20,333 nucleotides of DNA, taken from the NCBI GenBank assembly GCA_964624465.1, contig CAZUZD010000086.1, positions 1-20,333 of the forward strand, in the 5' to 3' direction. This document shows positions 1-6,465 of the stretch, piece by piece (the stretch's first letter is position 1; each line of letters opens with the position of its first letter). The stretch is from CAZUZD01 sp964624465 (GTDB lineage: Bacteria; Planctomycetota; Planctomycetia; Isosphaerales; Isosphaeraceae). The position numbers and the translations under genes are program-made. The notes below the pieces were generated by a model. That model had not been told where the DNA came from, did no database searches, and saw nothing but the letters and a program-made list of their open reading frames with translations.

Positions 1-1149
1 GACGAGGTCGACAAGCTCGGCAACGACTTCCGCGGCGACCCCTCGGCCGCGCTGCTGGAGGTGCTCGATCCCGAGCAGAACCACGCCTTCCGCGACCACT
101 ACCTCGACGTCGACGTCGACCTGTCCCGGATCATGTTCCTGGCCACGGCCAACGTGCTGGAGTCGATCCCGCACCCGCTGCTCGACCGCATGGAGGTGCT
201 GGAGCTGCCGGGCTACAGCGAGGAGGAGAAGGTCCTCATCGCCCAGGCGTACATCATCCCCAAGCAGCTCGAGGCGCACGGCCTGGCGGCCCGCGACGTG
301 ACGTTCGCGCCCGAGGCGCTGCGGCGGGTGATCGCCGACTACACCCGCGAGGCCGGCCTGCGGAACCTGGAGCGCGAGATCGGCGCCATCTGCCGCAAGG
401 TGGCCCGCCGGTTCGCCGAGGGCCGCAAGACGGCCACCGAGGTCGTGCCAGCCGACCTGGCGACGTTCCTCGGCCCGGCGAAGTTCTACCGCGAGATCGC
501 CGACCGCACCGGCTCGCCGGGCGTCGCCACCGGCCTGGCCTGGACCCCGACCGGCGGCGAGATCCTGTTCATCGAGGCCACCGGCGTCTCCGGCAAGGGC
601 GGCCTCACGCTCACCGGCCTGCTGGGTGAGTCGATGCGCGAGAGTGCCCAGGCGGCGCTGACGTTCCTCCGCACCCGGGCCCAGGCGCTCGGCCTCGACG
701 CGGCGAAGCTGAGCAAGACCGACATCCACATCCACGTGCCCGCCGGCGCGGTGCCCAAGGACGGCCCCTCGGCCGGCGTCGCGATCGCCTCGGCGCTGAT
801 CAGCCTGTTCCGCCAGCAGGCGATCCGCCCCGAGCTGGCCATGACCGGCGAGGTGACCCTGACCGGCCGGGTGCTGCCCGTCGGCGGCGTGCGCGAGAAG
901 ATCCTGGCGGCTCGCCGCGCCGGCATCAAGACGGTGCTCGTGCCCCGCCACAACGAGAAGGACCTGGCCGAGCTGCCGCCCGAGGTGAAGGCCGACCTGA
1001 CGTTCCACATCGTCGAGACCCTCGATGACGTGGTGACGCACCTCTTTCCCGGACCCAGCAGCGGCCGGCCCGCGCCCCGGGCGCGTCGGGTGCCGCTGGC
1101 CGGCAAGAAGCCCGAGCCGCGTCGGCCCCGGGGACCCCGCACCGCCTGA
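1..1149 (+). CDS. lon: Lon ATP-dependent protease, C-terminal part (5' end outside window)
   Basis: Lon degrades damaged and regulatory proteins in the cytoplasm as an ATP-driven ring. The reading frame is open from base 1, so the gene is cut by the window edge, not broken. The first residues, DEVDKLGNDFRGDPSAALLEV, followed by VLDPEQN and FLATANVLESIP, are the end of the Lon AAA+ module (Walker B side and sensor 1). A helical lid follows, with the TREAGLRNLEREI segment typical of Lon. The protease domain carries the catalytic serine in KDGPSAG (codon 769-771) and the catalytic lysine in GGVREKILAARRAG (codon 898-900), so the Ser-Lys dyad is intact. After the usual end the protein has an extra tail of about 30 residues rich in Arg, Pro and Lys. 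The stop lies 7 bases from the convergent stop of the next gene. Identification is secure. Confidence 0.96.
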   Translation, partial: DEVDKLGNDFRGDPSAALLEVLDPEQNHAFRDHYLDVDVDLSRIMFLATANVLESIPHPLLDRMEVLELPGYSEEEKVLIAQAYIIPKQLEAHGLAARDVTFAPEALRRVIADYTREAGLRNLEREIGAICRKVARRFAEGRKTATEVVPADLATFLGPAKFYREIADRTGSPGVATGLAWTPTGGEILFIEATGVSGKGGLTLTGLLGESMRESAQAALTFLRTRAQALGLDAAKLSKTDIHIHVPAGAVPKDGPSAGVAIASALISLFRQQAIRPELAMTGEVTLTGRVLPVGGVREKILAARRAGIKTVLVPRHNEKDLAELPPEVKADLTFHIVETLDDVVTHLFPGPSSGRPAPRARRVPLAGKKPEPRRPRGPRTA

Positions 1150-1156
1150 GCCCGCC

Positions 1157-1642
1157 TCAGCGCCGGCGCCCCGGCCGGTTCAGGGCGCCGGCCTGGATCA
1201 GGCCCAGCAGCATCAGGGCCAGACCGAAGCTGTCGCCGGCCTGGACCAGCAGCGGCAGCGCCGCGAACGTGGCCAGCCCGCGCGGCGTGGCGAACAGCTC
1301 CGCCCGCGCGGCTGCGTCGAGCAGCGGCAGGTGGGCGGCCAGCAGCGCCAGGTAGGCCAGCATCGGCGCCGCCACCTGCAGGGTCCGGCTCCCCCGGCGG
1401 CCCGAGCCGAGCCGGGTCGCCAGGCCGACGCCGAACCCGACCACCCAGGCGCTCGGCGTGACCCGGCCCCCGAGCCAGGCCGTCAGGGCGGCATCGGCCA
1501 GGCCCAGCACGACCGCGGCCCCCGCGCCGGCCAGCAGGCCACGGAGCCGGGGCGATCCCCCGCCCGGCGCCGATGCGGAGGGCGGCTCGGGTCCGGTGAG
1601 CGTGGGCTCGGGCGACGGCGTGGCGATCGGTGTCAGGTCCAT
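1157..1642 (-). CDS. small multi-pass membrane protein, function unknown
   Basis: A 161-residue protein of unknown function. The ATG at 1642 is preceded by GAGGAG about six bases upstream, which decides this start over the longer in-frame extension. Residues 1-32 are a Pro/Ser/Thr-rich cytoplasmic-looking lead. Hydrophobic segments follow at about 36-58, 64-76 (containing GFGVGLATRLGSG), 90-106 and 125-152, so three or four membrane helices are expected. The last residues are basic (RPGRRR). The glycine pattern followed by GRRG.RTLQV resembles a helix-loop seen in small planctomycete membrane proteins. That is from memory and unverified. A -10-like TATCCT lies on the minus strand at 1690-1695, with no good -35. 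The gene is divergent from the small gene at 1911. Confidence 0.7.
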   Translation of the reverse strand: MDLTPIATPSPEPTLTGPEPPSASAPGGGSPRLRGLLAGAGAAVVLGLADAALTAWLGGRVTPSAWVVGFGVGLATRLGSGRRGSRTLQVAAPMLAYLALLAAHLPLLDAAARAELFATPRGLATFAALPLLVQAGDSFGLALMLLGLIQAGALNRPGRRR

Positions 1643-1910
1643 GCGCACTCCTCGGGAGGGTCGTCGCGACCGCGACAGGCCCGGCGTCCAGGATAGCCGG
1701 CGGGGTCCCCGGGCGCGAATCGCGACCGGCGACTCGGAGGACTGGCGCAACCGACCGGGGCCTGCCAATCGCCACAACGCTCGGCAGGGCCGGCGTTCGG
1801 CCCCGATTTTCGGGTCGGACGCCCATGCCATTTGTCGATCTCTGGACACTGTGAACCCGTCGCGTCCCTCCCAACGGCCCGCCGCCGCCCGTGGTCCCGG
1901 AGCATTGCCG

Positions 1911-2312
1911 GTGAAATCCCTGATCTTCTGGGTCCTGAAGCACGGGGCCCTCGTCGTGGTGCCCTTCCTGGGTGTGGCCCTGCTGGGGCGCCCGCTCCTC
2001 CGTGTCTCGCAGGACTACCGCAGCCGGGCCACCGCGCACGCCGAGCTGGGCGAGGCCTACAAGATCGCCATCGAGCGGCTCCAGAGCGAGGTCGCCGAGA
2101 TCCGCAGCGCCAGCCGAAATCGGATCCTCGGCGGCAACTCCGAGGGCAAGATCGGCTGGCGGCTCGACGAGGTCGAGCTTTACAGGCAGCGCATCGAGTA
2201 CGAGGCGAAGCTCGTCGCCAAGTACCAGTCGGCCGCCTGGCGCCCCTGGAGCTCGGTCGAGCCCGATCCCCCGATCCCGACCGACGCCACCGTCCGCACT
2301 GCCGGCCGCTGA
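1911..2312 (+). CDS. small single-pass membrane protein with coiled-coil and KYxxAAxxPWxxVxPDPPxP motif
   Basis: A 133-residue protein of unknown function. I chose the GTG at 1911 because GGAG lies about nine bases upstream and the protein then begins with a clean membrane anchor (residues about 4-26, Lys at position 2). Residues 33-66 form a heptad-like, charged helix (AHAELGEAYKIAIERLQSEV), and a second amphipathic helix spans about 83-105. The C-terminus carries KYQSAAWRPWSSVEPDPPIP. I recall the pattern KY..AA..PW..V.PDPP.P from many small anchored planctomycete proteins without assigned function. This is recollection, not a search. The topology suggests a protein anchored in a membrane with a rod-like soluble part. 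It converges on the dehydrogenase gene with a 30-base gap that contains part of a hairpin. Confidence 0.72.
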   Translation: MKSLIFWVLKHGALVVVPFLGVALLGRPLLRVSQDYRSRATAHAELGEAYKIAIERLQSEVAEIRSASRNRILGGNSEGKIGWRLDEVELYRQRIEYEAKLVAKYQSAAWRPWSSVEPDPPIPTDATVRTAGR

Positions 2313-2334
2313 GCTGGCGAACCCACCATCGGCA

Positions 2335-2359
2335 CCGGGCCCTCACTCCGTGGGCCCGG
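2335..2359. terminator. hairpin at convergent gene ends
   Basis: A perfect 8-bp stem, CCGGGCCC (2335-2342) and GGGCCCGG (2352-2359), encloses a nine-base loop that contains the stop codon of the minus-strand dehydrogenase. It sits between two converging genes and could end transcription from both sides. There is no T tract, so a classical Rho-independent terminator is not certain. Confidence 0.4.
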
Positions 2360-3143
2360 CGCCCTCGACGGGAGCCGATGTCCCGCCCATGATCCGCACG
2401 ATCAGCGGGTCGTAGAGCGCCGAGGGGAGCAACCGCCCCAGGGCCACCAGGGCGGCCGACGGCCAGGGGAAGTTCACGACCCGCTTCCGGTCCGCGATCC
2501 CCCGCAGGATCCGCTCGACGGCGGGTTCGAGCTCCATGAGGAACGGCTGCGGCCGCGCCGAGCCGGCGGTCATCGGCGTGCGGATGTAGCCGGGGTGCAC
2601 GGTCGTGACGGCCACGCCGCGGCCGCGGAGGTCGATCCGCAGTCCCTCCAGCAGCGAGCTGAGCGCCGCCTTGCTGGCGCTGTAGCCGCAGGTGCCGGGC
2701 AGGCCGCGGGCGCCCGCCAGGCTGCTGATCCCGACCAGATGTCCCCGGCGGCGCTCGATCATGCCGGGTAGCACGGCCTCGATGGCGGCGGCGGCGCCCA
2801 GCACGTTGACCCGGAAGATCCGGGCCACCGCGTCGGCCGAGAACCCGACGGCGGGCGTGCTCAGGCCCAATCCGGCGTTGGCCACCAGCAGGTCGACGGG
2901 CCCGAGCCGGTCGGCCAGCGTGCGGACGGCCGCGCCGGCGGCCTCGAGGTCGGCGGCGTCGGCGACGACCACCTCGGCCACCCCGCCGGCGGCCCGGATC
3001 TCCCGCGCCAGCTCGTCCAGGGGCGCCTGGCGGCGGGCGGTCAGGCCGACCCGGACGCCCTCGGCGGCCAGCCGCCGCGCCAGCCCGGCCCCCAGCCCAC
3101 TCGACGCTCCCGTCACCACCGCCACACGCGTCTCGATCCGCAT
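2343..3143 (-). CDS. short-chain dehydrogenase/reductase (SDR)
   Basis: A 266-residue NAD(P)-dependent oxidoreductase of the classical SDR family; the substrate cannot be told. The Rossmann cofactor motif TGASSGLG is at residues 11-18, the structural NAG at 89-91, and the catalytic Ser-Tyr-Lys set at S141, Y154 and K158 (YSASK). ARR at about 36-38, at the end of the second strand, suggests NADP preference. PGYIRTPM at 184-191 is the usual loop after the active site. The tail from 205 (LEPAVERILRGIADRKRVVNFPWP) resembles lipid or fatty-acyl type SDRs that carry a hydrophobic C-terminus. The ATG at 3143 gives a normal family length; the frame stays open far upstream only because of GC bias. A weak TACGAT -10-like hexamer lies on the minus strand at 3190-3195. 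Confidence 0.93.
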   Translation of the reverse strand: MRIETRVAVVTGASSGLGAGLARRLAAEGVRVGLTARRQAPLDELAREIRAAGGVAEVVVADAADLEAAGAAVRTLADRLGPVDLLVANAGLGLSTPAVGFSADAVARIFRVNVLGAAAAIEAVLPGMIERRRGHLVGISSLAGARGLPGTCGYSASKAALSSLLEGLRIDLRGRGVAVTTVHPGYIRTPMTAGSARPQPFLMELEPAVERILRGIADRKRVVNFPWPSAALVALGRLLPSALYDPLIVRIMGGTSAPVEGAGPTE

Positions 3144-3345
3144 CCACGGCCCCCGTTCGCCGGCCCCGAGAATGGTCCCGTCCAGCCCGATCGTAGCGAA
3201 CCGCGTGTCCCCACGACAGCGCGGCCCCGATTCCGATTTGGGCCCGATCGGCGGCCGTCGATCCGCCGATGACGAGAGCTGAGAGTCTCGGCCCGTGGCC
3301 AGCGCGGCCGCCCCGAGGCTCTCGCCCCGAGGCGCATGCGTCGTC

Positions 3346-4563
3346 ATGTCTGGACTCCCCGCACGTCGGCCCCTGATGCTGGTCCTGGCGGGGGCGACCT
3401 CCGTCTTCGGCGGCGGCCAGGACGCCAGCGGCCCGGCCCTCCAGCCCCCCCTGGAGCGTCCCGCACTCGTGCCGGGCGGCCCGCCCGCCCAGGGCCCGGC
3501 CCCCGTCCCCAGCCCCGGCCGCCCCCTCACGAACCCCGTCGCCGTGCCGGACGCCAGCCGGCTGCGGCCCAGCACCAGCCTGATCCGCCCGCGCCTGGCG
3601 ATGCCAGCGCCCGGCTCGACCCCCACCGTGACGACCGCACCCGTCGCGCCCCCGACGCCCGCCACAACCGCCGGGCTGGCCGAGCCCGCCCTGGCCCCAC
3701 CCACCGCCGTGGAGCCCGACTCCCTCGCGCCCGAGGCCACCAGCCTCGAGACGCCAACGCTCCGCGTGCCGGAGCTCGACGGCCCGGCCCCGCCCCGGAC
3801 GCCCGCGCCCGCCGTGGGCCTGCTGCCGCCGCCCCTGGAGGGGCCGGGGCCATTCAGCAACCCCTCGATCGGCGTGCAGCTGGCTCCGCCCGAGCTGCCC
3901 CCGGCGCTGGAACCCGCCCCGTCCGCGGTCCCCGCCGGCACAGGTGGAGGCGGTGGCGGTGGCTTCGCCCTGCCGCGCTTCGAAGGCCCCCGGCTCCCGA
4001 TCGAGGGCCTGGAGCCGCCGCGCGTCGATCTGGCCCCCTCGACGACGACGCCAGACCCCGACGCGCCACCGTCGCTCGAAGGGCCCCGGACCCTGACCCT
4101 CGAGACCCTGCCCGACGAGCCCCTGCCGGGCCTGCCCGACCTCGGGCTCGATCCGGACGACCGCCGCGACCGCAAGTCGGATCGCGAGAAGTCGCTGGCC
4201 GAGGAGCTCGAGGACGACCGCCCCTTCGAGCCCGATCCGCCCCCCCGCCGCCGCGGCCTCTTCGGCCTGCCGCTGCCGAGGCCCTTCGCGGGCCCGGCCC
4301 CCTCGCGAGCCGTCCCGCCCCCGGCAAAGCCGGTCTCGAAGGCGGACCCGGCCTCGGAGGATGCCCTGCGGCGCCGGATCGAGTCGCAGGTCCGCGAGGT
4401 CGCCGGCCGGCACCTCCGCTCGGTCGACGTCCGGGTCCGCGGCGAACGGGTCCGGATCAGGCTCGACGTCGACCGGTTCTGGAACAAGCGCACGGTCCGC
4501 CGGTCGGTCGAGACCCTGCCGATCCTGGCCGGCTACGACGTCGACATCGACATCGACGACTGA
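3346..4563 (+). CDS. secreted proline-rich protein with C-terminal BON-like domain
   Basis: A protein of about 405 residues, function unknown. From the ATG at 3346 it begins with a short basic then hydrophobic stretch (LPARRPLMLVLAGATSVFGGG) that looks like a signal peptide. A GTG at 3295 is a possible longer start. Residues about 25-330 are low complexity, rich in Pro, Ala, Leu and Gly, with a seven-glycine run near residue 205, and probably lie extended outside the cytoplasm. A charged stretch (DPDDRRDRKSDREKSLAEELEDD) follows at about 270-295. The last 69 residues, from ALRRRIESQVREV through LRSVDVRVRGERVRIRLDVDRFW to the acidic end, have the helix-strand-strand-helix-strand order of a BON domain, which in other proteins binds membranes or other components. 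Its stop is three bases from the convergent glycosyltransferase stop. Confidence 0.68.
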   Translation: MSGLPARRPLMLVLAGATSVFGGGQDASGPALQPPLERPALVPGGPPAQGPAPVPSPGRPLTNPVAVPDASRLRPSTSLIRPRLAMPAPGSTPTVTTAPVAPPTPATTAGLAEPALAPPTAVEPDSLAPEATSLETPTLRVPELDGPAPPRTPAPAVGLLPPPLEGPGPFSNPSIGVQLAPPELPPALEPAPSAVPAGTGGGGGGGFALPRFEGPRLPIEGLEPPRVDLAPSTTTPDPDAPPSLEGPRTLTLETLPDEPLPGLPDLGLDPDDRRDRKSDREKSLAEELEDDRPFEPDPPPRRRGLFGLPLPRPFAGPAPSRAVPPPAKPVSKADPASEDALRRRIESQVREVAGRHLRSVDVRVRGERVRIRLDVDRFWNKRTVRRSVETLPILAGYDVDIDIDD

Positions 4564-4566
4564 GCC

Positions 4567-5784
4567 TCAGCGGGTGGACAGCCAGAGCTCGCGGAGCCAG
4601 GCGTCGCGAGCCCGGGTGTGGGCCCGCAGCGCGGCCAGCGGATACAGATGGTTACGCCAGCTTACGCCCCCACGACGGAGCGTCATCCAGGCCGAGCGGA
4701 GCAGGGCGTAAACGCAGAGCAGGGCCCCGATCGGCAGCGTGAGGCCGTACTGGAAGCCGATGCCGCTCTGGCCGCCAGCCAGGCCGGCCATGATCACCAC
4801 GGCCAGCACCCCGAGCCCGCAGATGCCGCGGGCCCAACCCGGTCCGACCCCCAGGCCGACGAACGGGGCAACCCCGATGGTCAGCAGCACCAGCACGCCC
4901 ATCAGCGTGAACGGCACCCGGTAGCCGCCGACCGCGAAGAAGTTCTTCTCCAGGCCCCGGATCAGGTTCGGCAGCCCGACCTGCCACCGCACCGAGACGT
5001 CGCTGCCGCCGAGCACGACGCGGGGCTGGTATCCGGCGTACTTGAGGGCCCGGCCGAGCTGCAGGTCGTCGTCGACCGACAGGGCGATCCGCCGGAACCC
5101 GCCGATGCCGCGGAACGCCTCGGCGCGGACCAGGTTGAATGCCCCGATCCCCAGCGAGGCCCGCGAACGGCGCCGCTCCACCCGCCAGAGCGGGGAGCCC
5201 AAGGTCATCGCGAGCTGGAACATGATCAGGAACAGCCGCTCGCCCACGTGCTCGGTCGGGACCTGCGGCGGCACCACGACGTGGTCGGCGCCGCCCTGCA
5301 CGGCATCGGCCATCACCCGCCGCAGGGCCCTGGCGCTGTACATCACGTCGGCGTCGGTGAACAGCAGCCACTCGGCGTCGGTGGCGTCGGCTGCCGCCTG
5401 CAGCGCGTGGGTCTTGCCGAGCCAGCCGTCGGGCAGGCTCTCGATGTGGCGGACGGTCAGCCGGGCATCCTCGGCCGCGATCCGATCGAGGATCGCGCCG
5501 GTGCCGTCGGTGGAGCGGTCGTCGACGGCGATGACCCGCAGCGCCGGGTAGTCGAGCGCGAGCATCGAACGCACGGCCCGCTCGACCAGCTCGGCCTCGT
5601 CGCGGGCGGCGACGATCACGGCCAGCGAGGGCCAGCCGCCGGCGGGTTCGACGTCGGGCAGGTCGGCCAGGCGCCGGATCTGCTTGCGATGGCAGGCCGC
5701 CTCGACGAACAGCCAGAGCCAGGCCAGCGATCCGATCACACCGGCCGCCGAGATCAGGGTCGCGATCCAGGCCGCGAGACTCAT
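4567..5784 (-). CDS. membrane-anchored family 2 glycosyltransferase (HpnB-like)
   Basis: A 405-residue integral membrane glycosyltransferase that should move a sugar from a nucleotide donor to an unknown lipid or polymer at the membrane. The ATG at 5784 has a perfect AGGAGG seven bases upstream. Residues 5-29 form an N-terminal membrane helix. The GT-A domain follows, with VIVAARDEAE at 57-66, the nucleotide-binding VDDRSTDG at 87-94, LPDGWLGKTHAL at 118-127, the metal-binding TDAD at 143-146, and the acceptor-side SVDDDLQLGRALKYAGY at 236-252. Hydrophobic segments at about 292-312, 320-338 and 347-366 form the C-terminal membrane domain. The LPxGWLGKxHAL block is shared with hopene-associated and carotenoid-type GT2 enzymes, but no hopanoid genes are adjacent, so the acceptor stays open. 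Confidence 0.9.
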   Translation of the reverse strand: MSLAAWIATLISAAGVIGSLAWLWLFVEAACHRKQIRRLADLPDVEPAGGWPSLAVIVAARDEAELVERAVRSMLALDYPALRVIAVDDRSTDGTGAILDRIAAEDARLTVRHIESLPDGWLGKTHALQAAADATDAEWLLFTDADVMYSARALRRVMADAVQGGADHVVVPPQVPTEHVGERLFLIMFQLAMTLGSPLWRVERRRSRASLGIGAFNLVRAEAFRGIGGFRRIALSVDDDLQLGRALKYAGYQPRVVLGGSDVSVRWQVGLPNLIRGLEKNFFAVGGYRVPFTLMGVLVLLTIGVAPFVGLGVGPGWARGICGLGVLAVVIMAGLAGGQSGIGFQYGLTLPIGALLCVYALLRSAWMTLRRGGVSWRNHLYPLAALRAHTRARDAWLRELWLSTR

Positions 5785-5843
5785 GCCGGGCCTCCTCAAG
5801 GGTGGGTCCCGGCCGGCCCCGTCGCCGGCGTCACGGGACCGAT

Positions 5844-5871
5844 AGTGTAGGATGACGCCGGTTGCGATCAA
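5844..5871 (-). promoter_or_regulatory. sigma70-type promoter for the glycosyltransferase
   Basis: On the minus strand TTGATC (5866-5871, four of six to TTGACA) and TACACT (5844-5849, four of six to TATAAT) are 16 bases apart. Transcription would start about 53 bases before the ATG at 5784. It was found by eye; the partner gene at 5916 has no comparably good promoter. Confidence 0.42.
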
Positions 5872-5915
5872 GCCCGCCACCACCACCGCGACCGGCCCGG
5901 GGAGCGCCACGACCC

Positions 5916-6329
5916 ATGTTCCACCAGGAGAGCTTCACTCTCGGGACCCGCGGCCGCGGCACCGTCGAGATCACCGACCGCGTCAATCAGGCCGTGCGGG
6001 CCTCGGGCCTGGAGCGCGGGCTCTGCACCGTGTTCGTGCATCACACCAGCGCCTCGCTGATCCTCTGCGAGAACGCCGATGCGACCGTCCGCCGCGACCT
6101 GGAGCACTTCCTCGCGCGGCTGGTGCCCGACGGCGACCCGGAGTTCGTCCACGACGCCGAGGGACCCGACGACATGCCGGCGCACGTGCGGACGATCCTG
6201 ACCCAGTCCTCGATCGGCATCCCCGTCGCCGGCGGCCGCTGCGACCTGGGCACCTGGCAGGGCCTGTACCTCTACGAGCACCGCGCCGACCCGCATCGCC
6301 GCCGCATCACCGTCACCGTCATCGGCTGA
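5916..6329 (+). CDS. YjbQ/UPF0047 family protein (secondary thiamine-phosphate synthase-like)
   Basis: A 137-residue protein of the UPF0047/YjbQ family, one member of which has weak thiamine-phosphate synthase activity; the true cellular role is unsettled. The ATG at 5916 fits the family N-terminus (MFHQESFTLGTRGRG) and length of about 130-140; an earlier in-frame ATG would add a proline run foreign to the family. The signature VHHTSASL lies at 41-48 with N53 and D55 downstream, further histidines at H79 and H90, then GIPVAGGRCDLGTWQGLYLYEHR at 101-123. This set of His and Asp residues builds the metal-binding pocket of the trimeric fold. It is followed in the same direction by dhaK after 136 bases, and by no thiamine gene, so context does not support a role in thiamine synthesis. 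Confidence 0.93.
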   Translation: MFHQESFTLGTRGRGTVEITDRVNQAVRASGLERGLCTVFVHHTSASLILCENADATVRRDLEHFLARLVPDGDPEFVHDAEGPDDMPAHVRTILTQSSIGIPVAGGRCDLGTWQGLYLYEHRADPHRRRITVTVIG

Positions 6330-6378
6330 CCCGGCCGGGTCGCGAGCGCGCCTTGACGCGGGTCCGGCGTCTGTTCCG

Positions 6379-6420
6379 CCGGTCGCGGGCGGGGTTAGCA
6401 TGGAGGGCGACCGGTCGCGG
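6379..6420. repeat. 10-bp direct repeats flanking a possible -10 upstream of dhaK
   Basis: CCGGTCGCGG occurs at 6379-6388 and again at 6411-6420, with start points 32 bases apart (about three helical turns). An AT-rich TTAGCAT at 6395-6401 lies between them. The second copy overlaps the palindrome at 6407-6418. Confidence 0.4.
6405..6419 (+). promoter_or_regulatory. candidate operator upstream of dhaK, shared with rpiA
   Basis: The 12-base perfect palindrome GCGACCGGTCGC (6407-6418) lies within a 15-base string, GGGCGACCGGTCGCG, that also occurs upstream of rpiA in the same orientation to the gene. Here it ends 46 bases before the dhaK ATG and begins three bases after a TAGCAT -10-like hexamer (6396-6401). 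A site at the transcription start is a common position for a repressor. No regulator gene is nearby. Confidence 0.4.
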
Positions 6421-6465
6421 ACGCACTCTGACCGGCTCTCCCCCCGCCCGCCGCGAGATCCGCCG

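Noticed and set aside
1..60. Lon as a truncated gene
   Set aside because: The frame is open to base 1 with correct AAA+ sequence, so the window edge, not a mutation, cuts it.
3940..3963. Glycine-coding GGN run as a possible microsatellite or recombination site
   Set aside because: It encodes seven glycines inside a low-complexity protein and is not repeated elsewhere; coding bias explains it.
1633..4413. Very long minus-strand open frame (926 codons)
   Set aside because: It runs antisense or out of frame through the dehydrogenase and the proline-rich gene, with arginine/glycine-rich nonsense and no motifs; it is a by-product of high GC.
3144..4493. Upstream extension of the dehydrogenase frame
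   Set aside because: The extra residues are Ser/Gly/Arg-rich and antisense to the proline-rich gene; the SDR fold starts at the ATG at 3143.
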